DNA from: Rhodothermaceae bacterium
GTDB taxonomy: Bacteria; Bacteroidota; Rhodothermia; Rhodothermales; Rubricoccaceae
Assembly (NCBI GenBank): GCA_013003465.1
Contig: JABDIZ010000061.1
Location: 1-27,672, forward strand
Length of the DNA: 27,672 nucleotides
Direction of reading: 5' to 3'
Shown here: piece after piece, positions 14,310 to 22,865 of the stretch
How the letters are laid out: every line of letters starts with the position of its first letter
Position numbering within the stretch: the first letter of the stretch is position 1
Made by a program: the position numbers and the translations under genes
The notes under the pieces: model-generated
Told to the model about the DNA's origin: nothing
Database searches by the model: none
Seen by the model: the letters and a program-made list of their open reading frames with translations, nothing else

Positions 14310-16695
14310 ACTCCAGGTACAGATCCGTCGTTTCCTCCACAGTGCGCCCCGTGTGGCGGTCGGTGATGCGGAGCGTGAGCGTGTAGATCCCGGGCTCCTG
14401 ATCGAGCACATCAAGAATTGCGTACTGTCCCTCGTCGCTCCGGTCACTCTGCCGCTCGTAGGCCGTCGAGACCCCACGGTCGCCGCCACCGAAGATGCTA
14501 CGCGCGAGCCGCGCGAGCCCTGATGAGGTGTCCTTCGGCCGCAACTGGGCTTCCACCTCATAGTCCGTCCGTCCGCCGTTGAGGCTCAGGTTGTAGGCCT
14601 CGAAGTAGAGGTAGATGGGTTGCGTGTGGTTGAACACACTCCACGGTGCCGGCTGGATGGCGAGGCCGTCCCGGACGACCAGCCCGGGAATGCGGGTTTC
14701 GTCGGTTTCTTCGACGAGGTAGGCGAGCATAATGCTGGAGAGCGCGAGGGCGTCGCCCGTGAAATCCGGGACTTCGATCTCGCGGCGCTGCACAGCGGCG
14801 GTTCCTCCGCCCACCGTCTCGAATTCGACCGAGACCGAATGGGAGCCCGGCGGCGCTTCCATGGGCTGCGTATCCACCCAGAGCATCGTCTGCTCGAAGG
14901 ACTCGACCTGGCTGGCGTTGAGCCCATAGAGGGTACGCCGCCGCTCCACGAGCAGATCGCGCTCATCATTGATCAGGAAGGCCCCTGTCTTGACGGTGAC
15001 ATCCACCACGTCTTCCGCCTCTGGATCGAACGTGGCAGCGATGGGAATCCCGTAATGCACATAGACTTCGGTGCGAGCACTTGCCCCCTTGAAGGCCGTT
15101 ACCAGATAGGGCAATCCGACCAGCCGCCCAGCAGGCTGATAGTCATAGCGCTCCGGCAGCTCGCGGAACGTCTGTCGCGCGATCATCTCGTAGTCCATGC
15201 GTTCTACGGCGCCCATGCCGGTGGCCGCAAAGAGATCCGCCGGCGGCGAGTACAGCCGGTACTCGCCTTGCATGCCGGGGTCCTCAAAGACAAAGCGAAA
15301 GTCCCCGTAGTCCCAGATGTTGAACGAGTTGCCCTGCGTGGCCGCCCAGTTGGATTCGAATGCGGGATCGCGCCCAACGTAGCCTTCCAGAATGTTCTGA
15401 AAGCCTCCCTCTCCTCCGCTCAAAATGACGACATCAGCCTGGGGCCGTCCATAGCGAACGTGGATCTTGCCGCGCTCGGTTGCCCAACCGGGCAGGTCGA
15501 GATCCTCCGAATTGTACATCAAGTCGGCGTAGGTGAGTCGAGCGTGGTGCTCCAGACGCCGTTCGTTGTAGGGCGTAAGAAAGCGGGGATTCTCGCTCGT
15601 CCAGAACCGCCGGGTCACAGTTTCAGGGTCCTCTCGGTAGAGGCGTTGCTCCTCTTCGGGAAGCAGCAGGGAGATGTCTTCGAACACCGCCCGCGTCTCT
15701 TCATCCATGCGCTCCAATGCCTCGCCAAACGCGACATCGGCGGCATCGTCCCGCCCGAGCCGGTGGTTGGTCAGGCCCACGAACTGCCACATCTCGGCGT
15801 CGTCGGGGAAGAAGACGATCATGGGCGAGAGCCGTTCGAGCGCTTCGTCCCACTGCTCGCCCAGAGCATAGAGCCGCATCAGGTGGGTATACACGGGACG
15901 GCGGCGCGGATCGCTCGCGAGCGCCGTTTCGAGGTGTCCGATGGCTCGGTTGTATGCCCGGTCAGCCCGCGCGCTCAAATCCTGAATAGGCGCTCCCTGG
16001 TCGTCCAAGGCATCGAGATCCAGCCGGTCGCTCATGGCCAATGTGCCCGGATCGATCCACTCAACCGGGAAGCCTTGCTCGGGGTTGCCCACGGGGTCGC
16101 GGTCTGCGATTCCAATCGGTTGCGAGGGGTCGTCGATCTGAGCGACCTGGCTGCCTTCGTCATCAAAGGAAAAACGCTGATCATCCGGCTGACCCGAGGA
16201 AAAGGCCAGGCCATTGATCGAGATGGCGTTGCGGTAGCGCCAGAAGTCGCGGATGTGATACGCCCCGAACTCTTCGTGCGCGAATGAGTTGCTGGGGTCC
16301 TGCTCGAGGATCTTCTGGGCCAACTCGAGTCGCGCTTGTGTGCGGAGCAGTTCTTGGAAGAAGTTCCACGTATCGGTGCGCAACTGCTGCAGTTGCGCCA
16401 CCATGTACTGCAGGTTGTCGGGGTCCAGTTCACGGGCCCGTGCAATGGACCGTCCGGCCCGGCCTTCATCGCGCAGGGGCGTATCGAAGAGCACGCGGGC
16501 CAGGAGGAAGTGCGCCTCGGCATTCTCTTCATCCGCCGCCGTGGCCGCTTCGAAGGCCCGCAGGGCCTCCTCATAGCGCTCGGCCCGGTAGGCCTCGATG
16601 CCCTCGGCGATCACCTCGTCAGCAGGGCTTTGCGCGGCCAGCGGCAGCGACCAGCAAACGGCCAGAAGCAAGAAACAGGATAGCAGCGACTTCAT
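14308..16695 (-). CDS. GWxTD-domain secreted protein with TPR-like N-terminus (second copy)
   Basis: The 795-residue form starts at ATG 16695 with a signal peptide (MKSLLSCFLLLAVCWSLPLA, then AQ). Helical repeats follow (IEAYRAERYEEALRAFEAAT, NAEAHFLLARVLF), resembling TPR units. The middle holds NERRLEHHARLTYADLM and GWATERGKIHVRYGRP (about residue 402), the GWxTD-domain core, followed by a long beta-rich region and a C-terminal Ig-like end (GIYTLTLRITDRHTGRTVEE). GWxTD proteins are common in Rhodothermales, Gemmatimonadota and related groups; their function is unknown. It is 52 nt downstream of a paralogue with matching landmarks, which indicates tandem duplication. The canonical D of GWxTD is E here. 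Confidence 0.85.
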   Translation of the reverse strand: MKSLLSCFLLLAVCWSLPLAAQSPADEVIAEGIEAYRAERYEEALRAFEAATAADEENAEAHFLLARVLFDTPLRDEGRAGRSIARARELDPDNLQYMVAQLQQLRTDTWNFFQELLRTQARLELAQKILEQDPSNSFAHEEFGAYHIRDFWRYRNAISINGLAFSSGQPDDQRFSFDDEGSQVAQIDDPSQPIGIADRDPVGNPEQGFPVEWIDPGTLAMSDRLDLDALDDQGAPIQDLSARADRAYNRAIGHLETALASDPRRRPVYTHLMRLYALGEQWDEALERLSPMIVFFPDDAEMWQFVGLTNHRLGRDDAADVAFGEALERMDEETRAVFEDISLLLPEEEQRLYREDPETVTRRFWTSENPRFLTPYNERRLEHHARLTYADLMYNSEDLDLPGWATERGKIHVRYGRPQADVVILSGGEGGFQNILEGYVGRDPAFESNWAATQGNSFNIWDYGDFRFVFEDPGMQGEYRLYSPPADLFAATGMGAVERMDYEMIARQTFRELPERYDYQPAGRLVGLPYLVTAFKGASARTEVYVHYGIPIAATFDPEAEDVVDVTVKTGAFLINDERDLLVERRRTLYGLNASQVESFEQTMLWVDTQPMEAPPGSHSVSVEFETVGGGTAAVQRREIEVPDFTGDALALSSIMLAYLVEETDETRIPGLVVRDGLAIQPAPWSVFNHTQPIYLYFEAYNLSLNGGRTDYEVEAQLRPKDTSSGLARLARSIFGGGDRGVSTAYERQSDRSDEGQYAILDVLDQEPGIYTLTLRITDRHTGRTVEETTDLYLE

Positions 16696-16747
16696 GGCAG
16701 GTTCAGCAAGATCAAGAGAGATACGAGGGCTCGGCAGCAGAGGTCCC

Positions 16748-18847
16748 TCAGGGCAACGGCGGTGAGGGCGCCGTGTGCGGCGCCGTGAGTTCGAGACGGC
16801 GCGTCGTCTCGACGGTGCGCCCGGCGTGCAGGTCGTGAATGCGAAGGGTGAGAAGGTACGGGCCAGGGGTCTCAGCCACGACATCGAGGATGGCGTATTG
16901 CCCTTCGTCGGCCGTGGTCCCGGACAGCGGGTAGCGCACGGAGACTCCGGACGGAGGCGGACGCCCGAAGAGGCGCCGCGCCACCCGTGCCAGTGCACCA
17001 GCGTGATCCTCGGGCTTGAGGATGGCCTCGACCTCATACTGCGTACGTCCCTCGCGGAGCGTCAGGCCGTAGGCTTCCACGTAGAGGTAGATGGGCGCAT
17101 CAGTGGCAAACTGATTCTGCGGCGACGGATGCAGCACGAAGGGGCCTCGACGCACCCGCCCTGGCCCGGCCGCGGTGTTCTCTTCTTCAATCAGGAAGGC
17201 GAGGACCGCCGAGGACAGGCGTAAGCCAGGCTGATGATAGTCGGGTACCACTAACGGTTCGCGCGCCACGCCGAAGGCGCCTGCACGGGGCTGCTCAAAC
17301 TCGACGACCAAGGTGTAGCTCCCGGGGTCCACCGACAGCCCGTGCCCGCCCGTCCAGAGTAGCGTCGAACCGAGGCGCACGGCGTCTCCGGAGCCGAGAC
17401 GCTTGACCTGCCGACGCGCCTCGGCCACCACCTCCGCGTCGGTGTCGAGCAGGAACGCGCCCGTGCGGAGATCGAGCAGATGCTGGTTCTCCGGCGATTC
17501 GATGCCATCCACCGGCACCCCCATCGGAATGACGACCTCAGTCTGGCCGTCGGCCCCCTTGAAGGTGGCCACGAGGTGTGGGAAGGGCGTCAGCCCTGGC
17601 GGCGCGTACACGAAGCGCTCCGGCGTCCGGTGGAAGAGGCTCCGGGCTCGCGTCGCCTCGTCTTCGCCTCCGGCAGAACTCGGAAACTCGACATCCCCAT
17701 TGAGGAAGAGGTCTTGGAATACTAGGCTGAACCCCTCCTCGCCGCCGTAGACCCACTGCTGGTACGCCCCGACACTGGAAGAGACCCAACGCCGATCAAC
17801 ATCGGGCAGACCGTAGCGCACTACCACCTCGCCACGCGTCGTAGCCCAACCACGCGTCCCGCGCCGTACATCGGCGAAGAGGAGATCCGCCAGCGCGAGG
17901 CGCGCATAGTGTTCCAGCCGCCGTTCGTTCTGCGAGGAGAGCAAGCGGGGGTCTCGCACCTGCCAGAAGCGCGCAGCGACCGTGGCTGAGTCTGCGCTGA
18001 AGGCACGCTCTTCTTCTTCGCTCAGTAGCAACGCGATCTGCTCGAACGACGCTCGCTCGCTAGCTGGCATCGCGGCCAGGGCCTGCGTGAAGTGGCGTTC
18101 GGCCACACTCAAATCATGGCGTCGGTAGGCGGTTAAGCCCAGGTAAAGCCAGGCCGCTGGGTCTTCCGGCTGAGCGGTGAAGAAGGCCCGGGCCGCAACG
18201 TCCAACTGGCCCTCATCGCGGGCATAGACCGCCAGGCGCACCCGCAAGCGATGCGCACTCACCCGTTTGGGATCGGCCTGGAGGGCCGCCGCAAGGTGAG
18301 CGTCTGCCCGTGCTCGCGCGCGGTTGGCGGCCCCACTGCGTCCTCGCGTGGCCAAGGGATTCCATCCGCCGCTTCGAAAGGCGAGTTGGCGCCGCCAGTC
18401 GAACTCCAGAAAGGCGCTCAGTGCCAATTCCTCGTGGGCAAGAGCGTTGGTCGAGTCGATCTCAAGAATGCGGCGCGCGAGTGCGGGCCGCCGCGTGTCG
18501 GTTGTGCTGAAGGCCTTCTCCTCGGGCATCGTCCGGCGGAGCGCTTCCAGACGCGCTTCCAGATACTGCGCGTTCTCGGGATCGAGGCGCAGGGCGCGGT
18601 CGAGGTGCCGAACCACTTGGCGCTCATCGCGCAGAGGCGATTCGGCACCGTAGGCGAGCGCGAGCGCGTAGTGCGCGTCGGCATGCTGTGGGTTGTCGGC
18701 GAGGGCCTCCTGAAGCTGCGCCAGCGCCTCGGCGTAGTCATCCGCCTCCAGCGCCGCCATGCCCGCGACGAACGGCGAGACCTCGGCGCCCTGAGCCAGG
18801 ACCACCGGAACGAGGAGCCAGAGGGTAATCGGAAGCAATCGGCGCAT
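16748..18847 (-). CDS. GWxTD-domain secreted protein with TPR-like N-terminus (first copy)
   Basis: The 699-residue form starts at ATG 18847 (MRRLLPITLWLLVPVVLAQG), a better signal peptide than the ATG 24 nt upstream. TPR-like repeats (AALEADDYAEALAQLQEAL, ADAHYALALAYG and a second block near AWLYLGLTAYRRHDLSVAER) fill the first 300 residues. GWATTRGEVVVRYGLP lies near residue 330, after NERRLEHYARLALADLL. The C-terminus (GQYAILDVVAETPGPYLLTL) closely mirrors that of the downstream paralogue. Both copies lack the exact D of the motif (ATT here). It is probably the first gene of a two-gene transcript; the 96-nt gap before it could hold its promoter. An envelope or secretion role is inference. 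Confidence 0.85.
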   Translation of the reverse strand: MRRLLPITLWLLVPVVLAQGAEVSPFVAGMAALEADDYAEALAQLQEALADNPQHADAHYALALAYGAESPLRDERQVVRHLDRALRLDPENAQYLEARLEALRRTMPEEKAFSTTDTRRPALARRILEIDSTNALAHEELALSAFLEFDWRRQLAFRSGGWNPLATRGRSGAANRARARADAHLAAALQADPKRVSAHRLRVRLAVYARDEGQLDVAARAFFTAQPEDPAAWLYLGLTAYRRHDLSVAERHFTQALAAMPASERASFEQIALLLSEEEERAFSADSATVAARFWQVRDPRLLSSQNERRLEHYARLALADLLFADVRRGTRGWATTRGEVVVRYGLPDVDRRWVSSSVGAYQQWVYGGEEGFSLVFQDLFLNGDVEFPSSAGGEDEATRARSLFHRTPERFVYAPPGLTPFPHLVATFKGADGQTEVVIPMGVPVDGIESPENQHLLDLRTGAFLLDTDAEVVAEARRQVKRLGSGDAVRLGSTLLWTGGHGLSVDPGSYTLVVEFEQPRAGAFGVAREPLVVPDYHQPGLRLSSAVLAFLIEEENTAAGPGRVRRGPFVLHPSPQNQFATDAPIYLYVEAYGLTLREGRTQYEVEAILKPEDHAGALARVARRLFGRPPPSGVSVRYPLSGTTADEGQYAILDVVAETPGPYLLTLRIHDLHAGRTVETTRRLELTAPHTAPSPPLP

Positions 18848-18943
18848 GGTGAGGCAACGCACGAAGGGCATCGTAACGTACCCCGTCCGAGCGTGCGTTC
18901 CCTTGCAAACCCGTGTCAGTCGCCGTCTATTGCCGCTGAACGG

Positions 18944-20170
18944 TCAGGTAGACCGGACGACCCGCGCGAAGCGCCGCTTTCCCACTTTGAGAACGAACGG
19001 CGCCGTGGCCTCTAGGTCGATCATCTGCATCGGATCGTCCACCTTCTCGCCGTCGATGGAGACGGCGCCCTGCTGCACGAACCGGCGCGCCTCGCCGTTC
19101 GACTGTGCGAAGCCAGCGAGCCGGATCAGGTCGATGATGCCTGCCTGCCCGCTGCCCGTCTCCGGCACGATCTCCGGTATCTCGTCGGGCTCCTCCTTGC
19201 GGATGACGGTCTGCTCGAAGTGCGCGCGTGCCGCCTGTGCGGCCTCGGCGCCGTGGTAGAGCTGCGCGATCTGCAAGGCGAGGTCGTGCTTGGCGTTGCG
19301 CGGGTCTTCCTCCGCGTACGTCTGCCAGCGCGTCAGCTCCTCGGTCGGGATGTCGGTCGCGAGTTCGGCGTAGCGGTAGATGAGCGCGTCCGGAATGGAG
19401 AGCACCTTGCCGTACATCTCTTCCGGCGCCTCCGTGATGCCGATGTAGTTGTCGAGCGACTTCGACATTTTTTGCACGCCGTCGGTCCCTTCGAGGATGG
19501 GCAGCGTGAGGCAGACCTGCGGCTCCAGCCCGGCGGCCTCCATCAGCGAGCGCCCCATGAGCAAATTGAACGTCTGATCAGTCCCACCCAACTCGATGTC
19601 GTTCTGGAGGTGGACCGAGTCCTGCGCCTGCGCCAGCGGATAGAGAAATTCGTGGAGCGAGATCGGCTCGCCCGCCTTGTAGCGGTTCGAAAAGTCGTCG
19701 CGTTCGAGCATGCGCGCGACGGTCGTCTGCGCGGCGAGGCGGATCACGTCGGCGAAGGTCATCGGGCCGAGCCAGTCGCCGTTGCGGACGATGTTGAGCT
19801 TTGCAGGATCGGTGCCGAGCACATGCTTGGCCTGCTCGAAGTACGTCTCCGCGTTGGCTTCGATCTCGGCTTCCGAGAGCGGTGGGCGCGTCTTGCTCCG
19901 CCCCGACGGATCACCGATGCGGCTCGTAAAGGTGCCGATGATGAGGATGGCTTGGTGGCCGAGATCCTGGAACTGCCGCAGCTTCCGCAGCACGACGGCG
20001 TGCCCGATGTGGAGGTCGGGCCGCGTGGGGTCTACGCCCAGCTTCACGGTCAACGGCTGGCCGGTCTTCACCGAGCGGGCCAGTTTTTCGGTTAGCGCCT
20101 CTTCGGGCAGCACCTCGGCGACGCCGCGACGGATGTGCTGGAGTTGTTCTTCGACAGAGAGAAAAGACAT
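18944..20170 (-). CDS. tyrS: Tyrosyl-tRNA synthetase (TyrZ-like)
   Basis: The 408-residue class I synthetase attaches tyrosine to tRNA-Tyr. The start MSFLSVEEQLQHI (ATG 20170) is preferred over an ATG 24 nt upstream. HIGH is at residues 54-57 in PTRPDLHIGHAV, and KMSKS lies near residue 234 in DGVQKMSKSLDNYIG. The tyrosine/ATP pocket segments GTFTSRIGDPSGRSKTRPPL and ELGGTDQTFNLLMGR are intact. The C-terminal S4 RNA-binding domain covers roughly residues 340-400 (LAGFAQSNGEARRFVQQGAV). The exact HIGH and KMSKS, and the PSGRSKTRP segment, fit the TyrZ-type subgroup. A hairpin repeat ends 20 nt before the start codon. Confidence 0.96.
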   Translation of the reverse strand: MSFLSVEEQLQHIRRGVAEVLPEEALTEKLARSVKTGQPLTVKLGVDPTRPDLHIGHAVVLRKLRQFQDLGHQAILIIGTFTSRIGDPSGRSKTRPPLSEAEIEANAETYFEQAKHVLGTDPAKLNIVRNGDWLGPMTFADVIRLAAQTTVARMLERDDFSNRYKAGEPISLHEFLYPLAQAQDSVHLQNDIELGGTDQTFNLLMGRSLMEAAGLEPQVCLTLPILEGTDGVQKMSKSLDNYIGITEAPEEMYGKVLSIPDALIYRYAELATDIPTEELTRWQTYAEEDPRNAKHDLALQIAQLYHGAEAAQAARAHFEQTVIRKEEPDEIPEIVPETGSGQAGIIDLIRLAGFAQSNGEARRFVQQGAVSIDGEKVDDPMQMIDLEATAPFVLKVGKRRFARVVRST

Positions 20171-20190
20171 AGTGGTGCTCAAACAACATA

Positions 20191-20332
20191 TCATCCTGAG
20201 CGAGCGAAGCGCGTCGAAGGATCTAGTTCCGATACGCCGAAGGCCCCAATGGGCTATTGGCTTACCGCACCAAGATCGTTGACTGCGCCGCCTTTCAGGT
20301 CGGCTCCGGCCTGCGGCCTCCGCTCAGGATGA
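20191..20332. repeat. Dispersed hairpin repeat, copy 2 (12-bp inverted ends)
   Basis: The ends TCATCCTGAGCG (20191-20202) and CGCTCAGGATGA (20321-20332) are perfect inverted repeats. The left arm continues with GTCGAAGGAT as in copy 1, and the right flank again reads GACAGA. The copies differ in length (142 against about 106 nt) and in their middles, so the arms rather than the core are conserved. It fills most of the 176-nt gap between smpB and tyrS. Confidence 0.87.
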
Positions 20333-20346
20333 CAGAGTGAAGTGTG

Positions 20347-20808
20347 TCAGCGGGATTTCATGGCGCGTTCGATGCGACGCTGGTCGTCGCGCGCAGCGAT
20401 GTCGTGGCGTTTGTCGTGGAGCTTCTTCCCCTTGCCGAGTGCGATCTCGATCTTCGCGCGCCCATTTCGGAAGTAAAGCTTTAACGGCACGATGGTATAG
20501 CCCTGCTGCTCGATCCCCTTCTTGAAGGTGATGATCTCACGCTTGTGCAGCAGCAGACGGCGCGGGCGCGTCGGCTCGTGGTTGGCGTAGCCGCCCATCT
20601 CATAGGGGGCGATGTGCATGTTGAGCAGTTCCATCCCGTCGCGGCGGATCGTCACGAAGGCCTCCTGCAACTGTACGCGCCCCTCGCGCAGCGACTTCAC
20701 CTCGGAGCCCGTCAGCACCATCCCGGCTTCGACCGGCTTTTCGAGATGGTACTCGTGCCGGGCGCGGCGGTTGGTCGCGATGATTTTGATGCCAGCGTCG
20801 TCGGCCAT
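20347..20808 (-). CDS. smpB: SsrA-binding protein SmpB
   Basis: The 153-residue protein binds tmRNA and carries it to stalled ribosomes. Conserved parts are IIATNRRARHEYHLEKPVEA near the start, GMVLTGSEVKSLREGRVQLQ, the RNA-contacting NMHIAPYEMGGYANHEPTRP, LLLHKREI, and PLKLYFRNGRAKIEIALGKG. The basic tail KKLHDKRHDIAARDDQRR would enter the decoding centre. Length and tail are normal. It starts 3 nt after the stop of the MqnA-like gene, so the two are surely co-transcribed. The tmRNA gene itself was not found in this window. Confidence 0.97.
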   Translation of the reverse strand: MADDAGIKIIATNRRARHEYHLEKPVEAGMVLTGSEVKSLREGRVQLQEAFVTIRRDGMELLNMHIAPYEMGGYANHEPTRPRRLLLHKREIITFKKGIEQQGYTIVPLKLYFRNGRAKIEIALGKGKKLHDKRHDIAARDDQRRIERAMKSR

Positions 20809-20811
20809 GCG

Positions 20812-21579
20812 TCAGGCCTCGTCGGAGTCAGCGTCCTCGTCATCCGGGGGGATCACGAGGAAGGGCAAATCGGGGAAGTCCGCAAGCGTGCCGTGGTAGT
20901 AGAGGTGGTTGACGAATTCGTCGAGGCCGTCGTGGGCGTAACCGTCGAGCGAAAACTGGTAGACGAGCGTGCCGTGATCCGTGCGCGCCACATCGGGCGG
21001 AGCCGCCCCTTGCACGGCATCGCGGAGCCGCCGGGCGATCTCGATGGCGAGCGAACCAGAGCGCGCGGCGAGGAGCCCCCACACCATCGGGCGGAGCGTC
21101 AGGTCGGTCCACTCCTGGCCGAGGTCGAGCACGACGGCATCTGTGGCTTCGGACGCGGCGGAGACGAGCGCCGCCGAATGCCCGGCCAGCAGCATCTCCA
21201 GCCCAACCGACGGATCGGCGGGGGCGAACGACGGCTTCGCACTGTAGTGCTCCTTGAGCACGAGTTGCGCGAGCAGCGCGGCCTGTCCGTGGCGCGGATC
21301 GAAGGCCACCGTTTCAACGGCGTCCAGCGCACTCCCGACCACAAGCTTCGTCAGCGGATCGCGCTCCCCGGCGAGGGCCACGCCGGGAACGAGGTCGAAC
21401 GCGTCGGGCTGCCGGAGCACATCAAGCGTCGGGACGAGGGCCAGATCGACGGTCCCTTGCTCTAACGCGCGGGCCGCGTTGAACGGCTCCACAGTCGCCG
21501 TTTCCGAGAGCATCCCGGCCTCGGCCAGCACGTCGGCCAACGCCTGCGCAGGCGGGGAAGGCCAGACGGCGAGCTTCAT
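20812..21579 (-). CDS. Divergent MqnA/MqnD-family (VitK2_biosynth) protein
   Basis: The 255-residue protein has the periplasmic-binding-like two-lobe layout of futalosine-pathway menaquinone enzymes. The clearest matches are VDLALVPTLDVLRQPDAF in lobe 1, and VVLDLGQEWTDLTLRPMVWG followed by LLAAR, which corresponds to the family's DLGxEWxxLTxxPxVxxxWAxR. The usual N-terminal Y-L-N / P-L segment that contacts the substrate is replaced by AVWPSPPAQALADV, and the serine-rich ligand loop by AFDPRHGQAALLA. MqnA dehydrates chorismate and MqnD cleaves cyclic futalosine product; here the activity may differ or be lost. A long acidic tail (PPDDEDADSDEA) ends the protein. It lies 3 nt before smpB and 89 nt after rplS. 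Confidence 0.6.
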   Translation of the reverse strand: MKLAVWPSPPAQALADVLAEAGMLSETATVEPFNAARALEQGTVDLALVPTLDVLRQPDAFDLVPGVALAGERDPLTKLVVGSALDAVETVAFDPRHGQAALLAQLVLKEHYSAKPSFAPADPSVGLEMLLAGHSAALVSAASEATDAVVLDLGQEWTDLTLRPMVWGLLAARSGSLAIEIARRLRDAVQGAAPPDVARTDHGTLVYQFSLDGYAHDGLDEFVNHLYYHGTLADFPDLPFLVIPPDDEDADSDEA

Positions 21580-21581
21580 AG

Positions 21582-21671
21582 AGTTTCTGGTTATCCGGTT
21601 TCTGGTTTCCTACGGGAGGCTTACGCATTCTCGTTTTCGAGGTCCACCAAAAACCAGAACCCGAAAACTCA
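21582..21671. repeat. Inverted repeat of the GGTTTCTGG type at the rplS/MqnA-like junction
   Basis: The left part (21582-21610) is built from TTTCTGGTT-ATCCGGTTTCTGGTT units. The right part (21648-21671) reads AAAAACCAGAACCCGAAAACTC, roughly the reverse complement of the left part. AAACCAGAA pairs with TTCTGGTTT, and GAGTTT with AAACTC. The right arm overlaps the rplS stop codon, and the left arm ends directly before the MqnA-like start. Confidence 0.6.
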
Positions 21672-22031
21672 TTTGGCGGTGTCGCGGCGCTTCTCTTGAA
21701 TACGGGCGGCCTTGCCGCGCAGCCCGCGCAGGTAGTAGAGCTTGGCACGGCGCACCCGGCCTTCGCGGATGACTTCCACCTTCGCGATCTTCGGCGAGTT
21801 GAGAGGGAAGATGCGCTCGACGCCGACGCCGTTGGACACCTTACGGACCATGAAGGTCTTGGACGCGCCGGAGCCCTTCATGGCGATCACGACGCCGTCA
21901 AAACGCTGGACGCGCTCTTTGTCGCCCTCGATCACGCGGACGTGGACACTCACGGTGTCGCCGGGCTGGAACGCGGGGATGTCGTCGCGGAGCTGCGTGG
22001 CCTCTACGAGGCTCATCAAATCGGTAGCCAT
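21669..22031 (-). CDS. rplS: 50S ribosomal protein L19
   Basis: The 120-residue length is standard for bL19, which sits at the 30S-50S interface. The sequence is canonical: FQPGDTVSVHVRVIEGDKER, QRFDGVVIAMKGSGASKTFM, VRKVSNGVGVERIFPLNSP and VEVIREGRVRRAKLYYLRGL, with a basic tail. It is the last gene of the classical ffh-rpsP-rimM-trmD-rplS arrangement. A 120-nt spacer separates it from trmD and contains a 42-codon open frame that overlaps the rplS start by 16 nt. Confidence 0.98.
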   Translation of the reverse strand: MATDLMSLVEATQLRDDIPAFQPGDTVSVHVRVIEGDKERVQRFDGVVIAMKGSGASKTFMVRKVSNGVGVERIFPLNSPKIAKVEVIREGRVRRAKLYYLRGLRGKAARIQEKRRDTAK

Positions 22032-22144
22032 GGTGGGATTTCGTCTGGGGATGTCGTCTGGGAGGCTGCGGCACCGCTCAAAAGCCGCTGGAGCGCAAGC
22101 GCGTAGCCCGAAAGGTACGGCGCAGGGTCCAACGGTTGCAGCAT
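22016..22144 (-). CDS. Candidate 42-residue leader ORF overlapping the rplS start
   Basis: ATG 22144 opens a frame MLQPLDPAPYLSGYALALQR that ends at 22016, past the rplS ATG at 22031. AGG lies 6 nt upstream of its ATG, next to the trmD stop. Third codon positions are moderately GC-rich, which is consistent with coding but not proof. Such an overlap could couple translation of rplS to the small frame. No recognisable domain was seen, and chance is a real alternative. Confidence 0.25.
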   Translation of the reverse strand: MLQPLDPAPYLSGYALALQRLLSGAAASQTTSPDEIPPWLPI

Positions 22145-22151
22145 CGAAAGC

Positions 22152-22859
22152 CTATTCGATGGATTCTTCGCGGTCGCTTGGCGGAAGCAAATCCGGGCGC
22201 CGCGTGCGGGTTTTGTCCAAACGGTGGACCTCGCGCCACTCGAGAATAGCGCCGTGGTCGCCGGAGCGGAGGACGGCCGGGACTTCCATGTCCCGAAACT
22301 CCGCCGGGCGCGTGTAGGAGGGGAAGTCGAGGAGGCCATCCTGAAACGAGTCAGAGAGTGCGGAGTTGGCGTCGCCGATGACGCCGGGGATGAGCCGCGC
22401 GAGCGCGTCGATGAGAACGAGCGCGGGCAGTTCACCACCCGAGAGCACGTAGTCACCGATGGAGACCTCGCGCGTCACGAGCGTATCGCGCACGCGCTGG
22501 TCGATGCCCTTGTAGTGGCCTGCAATGAGGAGCAGGTTTTCGTTGAGCGAAAGCGCATTGGCAAGGGGCTGCGTGAGTGTCTCGCCGTCGGGCGTCAGGT
22601 AGATGACCTCGTCGTACGGCTGGCCGAGCTGATCTTGGAGCGCCTCGATGCAGGCGAAGAGCGGCTCAGGCCGAAGCACCATGCCGCCACCACCGCCGTA
22701 GGGCGCATCGTCGATCTGGCGGTAGCGGCCGAGGCCCCAGTCACGCAGATTGTGGACGTGCACTTCAACGAGGCCCTTGTCCTGCGCGCGCTGGAGGATC
22801 GAGTGCTCCAGCGGACTGCGGACGAGGTCCGGCAACACCGTGACGAGATCGATACGCAT
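22152..22859 (-). CDS. trmD: tRNA (guanine37-N1)-methyltransferase
   Basis: The 235-residue SPOUT methyltransferase methylates G37 next to the anticodon, preventing +1 frameshifts. It has MRIDLVTVLPDLVRSPLEHS at the start, the RQIDDAPYGGGGGMVLRPEP loop, YLTPDGETLTQPLANALSL, the trefoil-knot core LIAGHYKGIDQRV, and SIGDYVLSGGELPALVLIDA, which binds S-adenosylmethionine. The start lies 6 nt after the rimM stop, so the genes are translationally close. A 6-bp hairpin spans its stop codon (about 22143-22160). Confidence 0.98.
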   Translation of the reverse strand: MRIDLVTVLPDLVRSPLEHSILQRAQDKGLVEVHVHNLRDWGLGRYRQIDDAPYGGGGGMVLRPEPLFACIEALQDQLGQPYDEVIYLTPDGETLTQPLANALSLNENLLLIAGHYKGIDQRVRDTLVTREVSIGDYVLSGGELPALVLIDALARLIPGVIGDANSALSDSFQDGLLDFPSYTRPAEFRDMEVPAVLRSGDHGAILEWREVHRLDKTRTRRPDLLPPSDREESIE

Positions 22860-22865
22860 GGTGCC

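Noticed and set aside
14620..16287. 555-codon open frame antisense to the GWxTD protein
   Set aside because: No recognisable domain; the opposite strand has a signal peptide and conserved GWxTD-family landmarks shared with its paralogue.
18848..18943. Terminator after tyrS
   Set aside because: Only a 5-bp CGGTC/GACCG hairpin overlapping the stop and no T-run; too weak to report.
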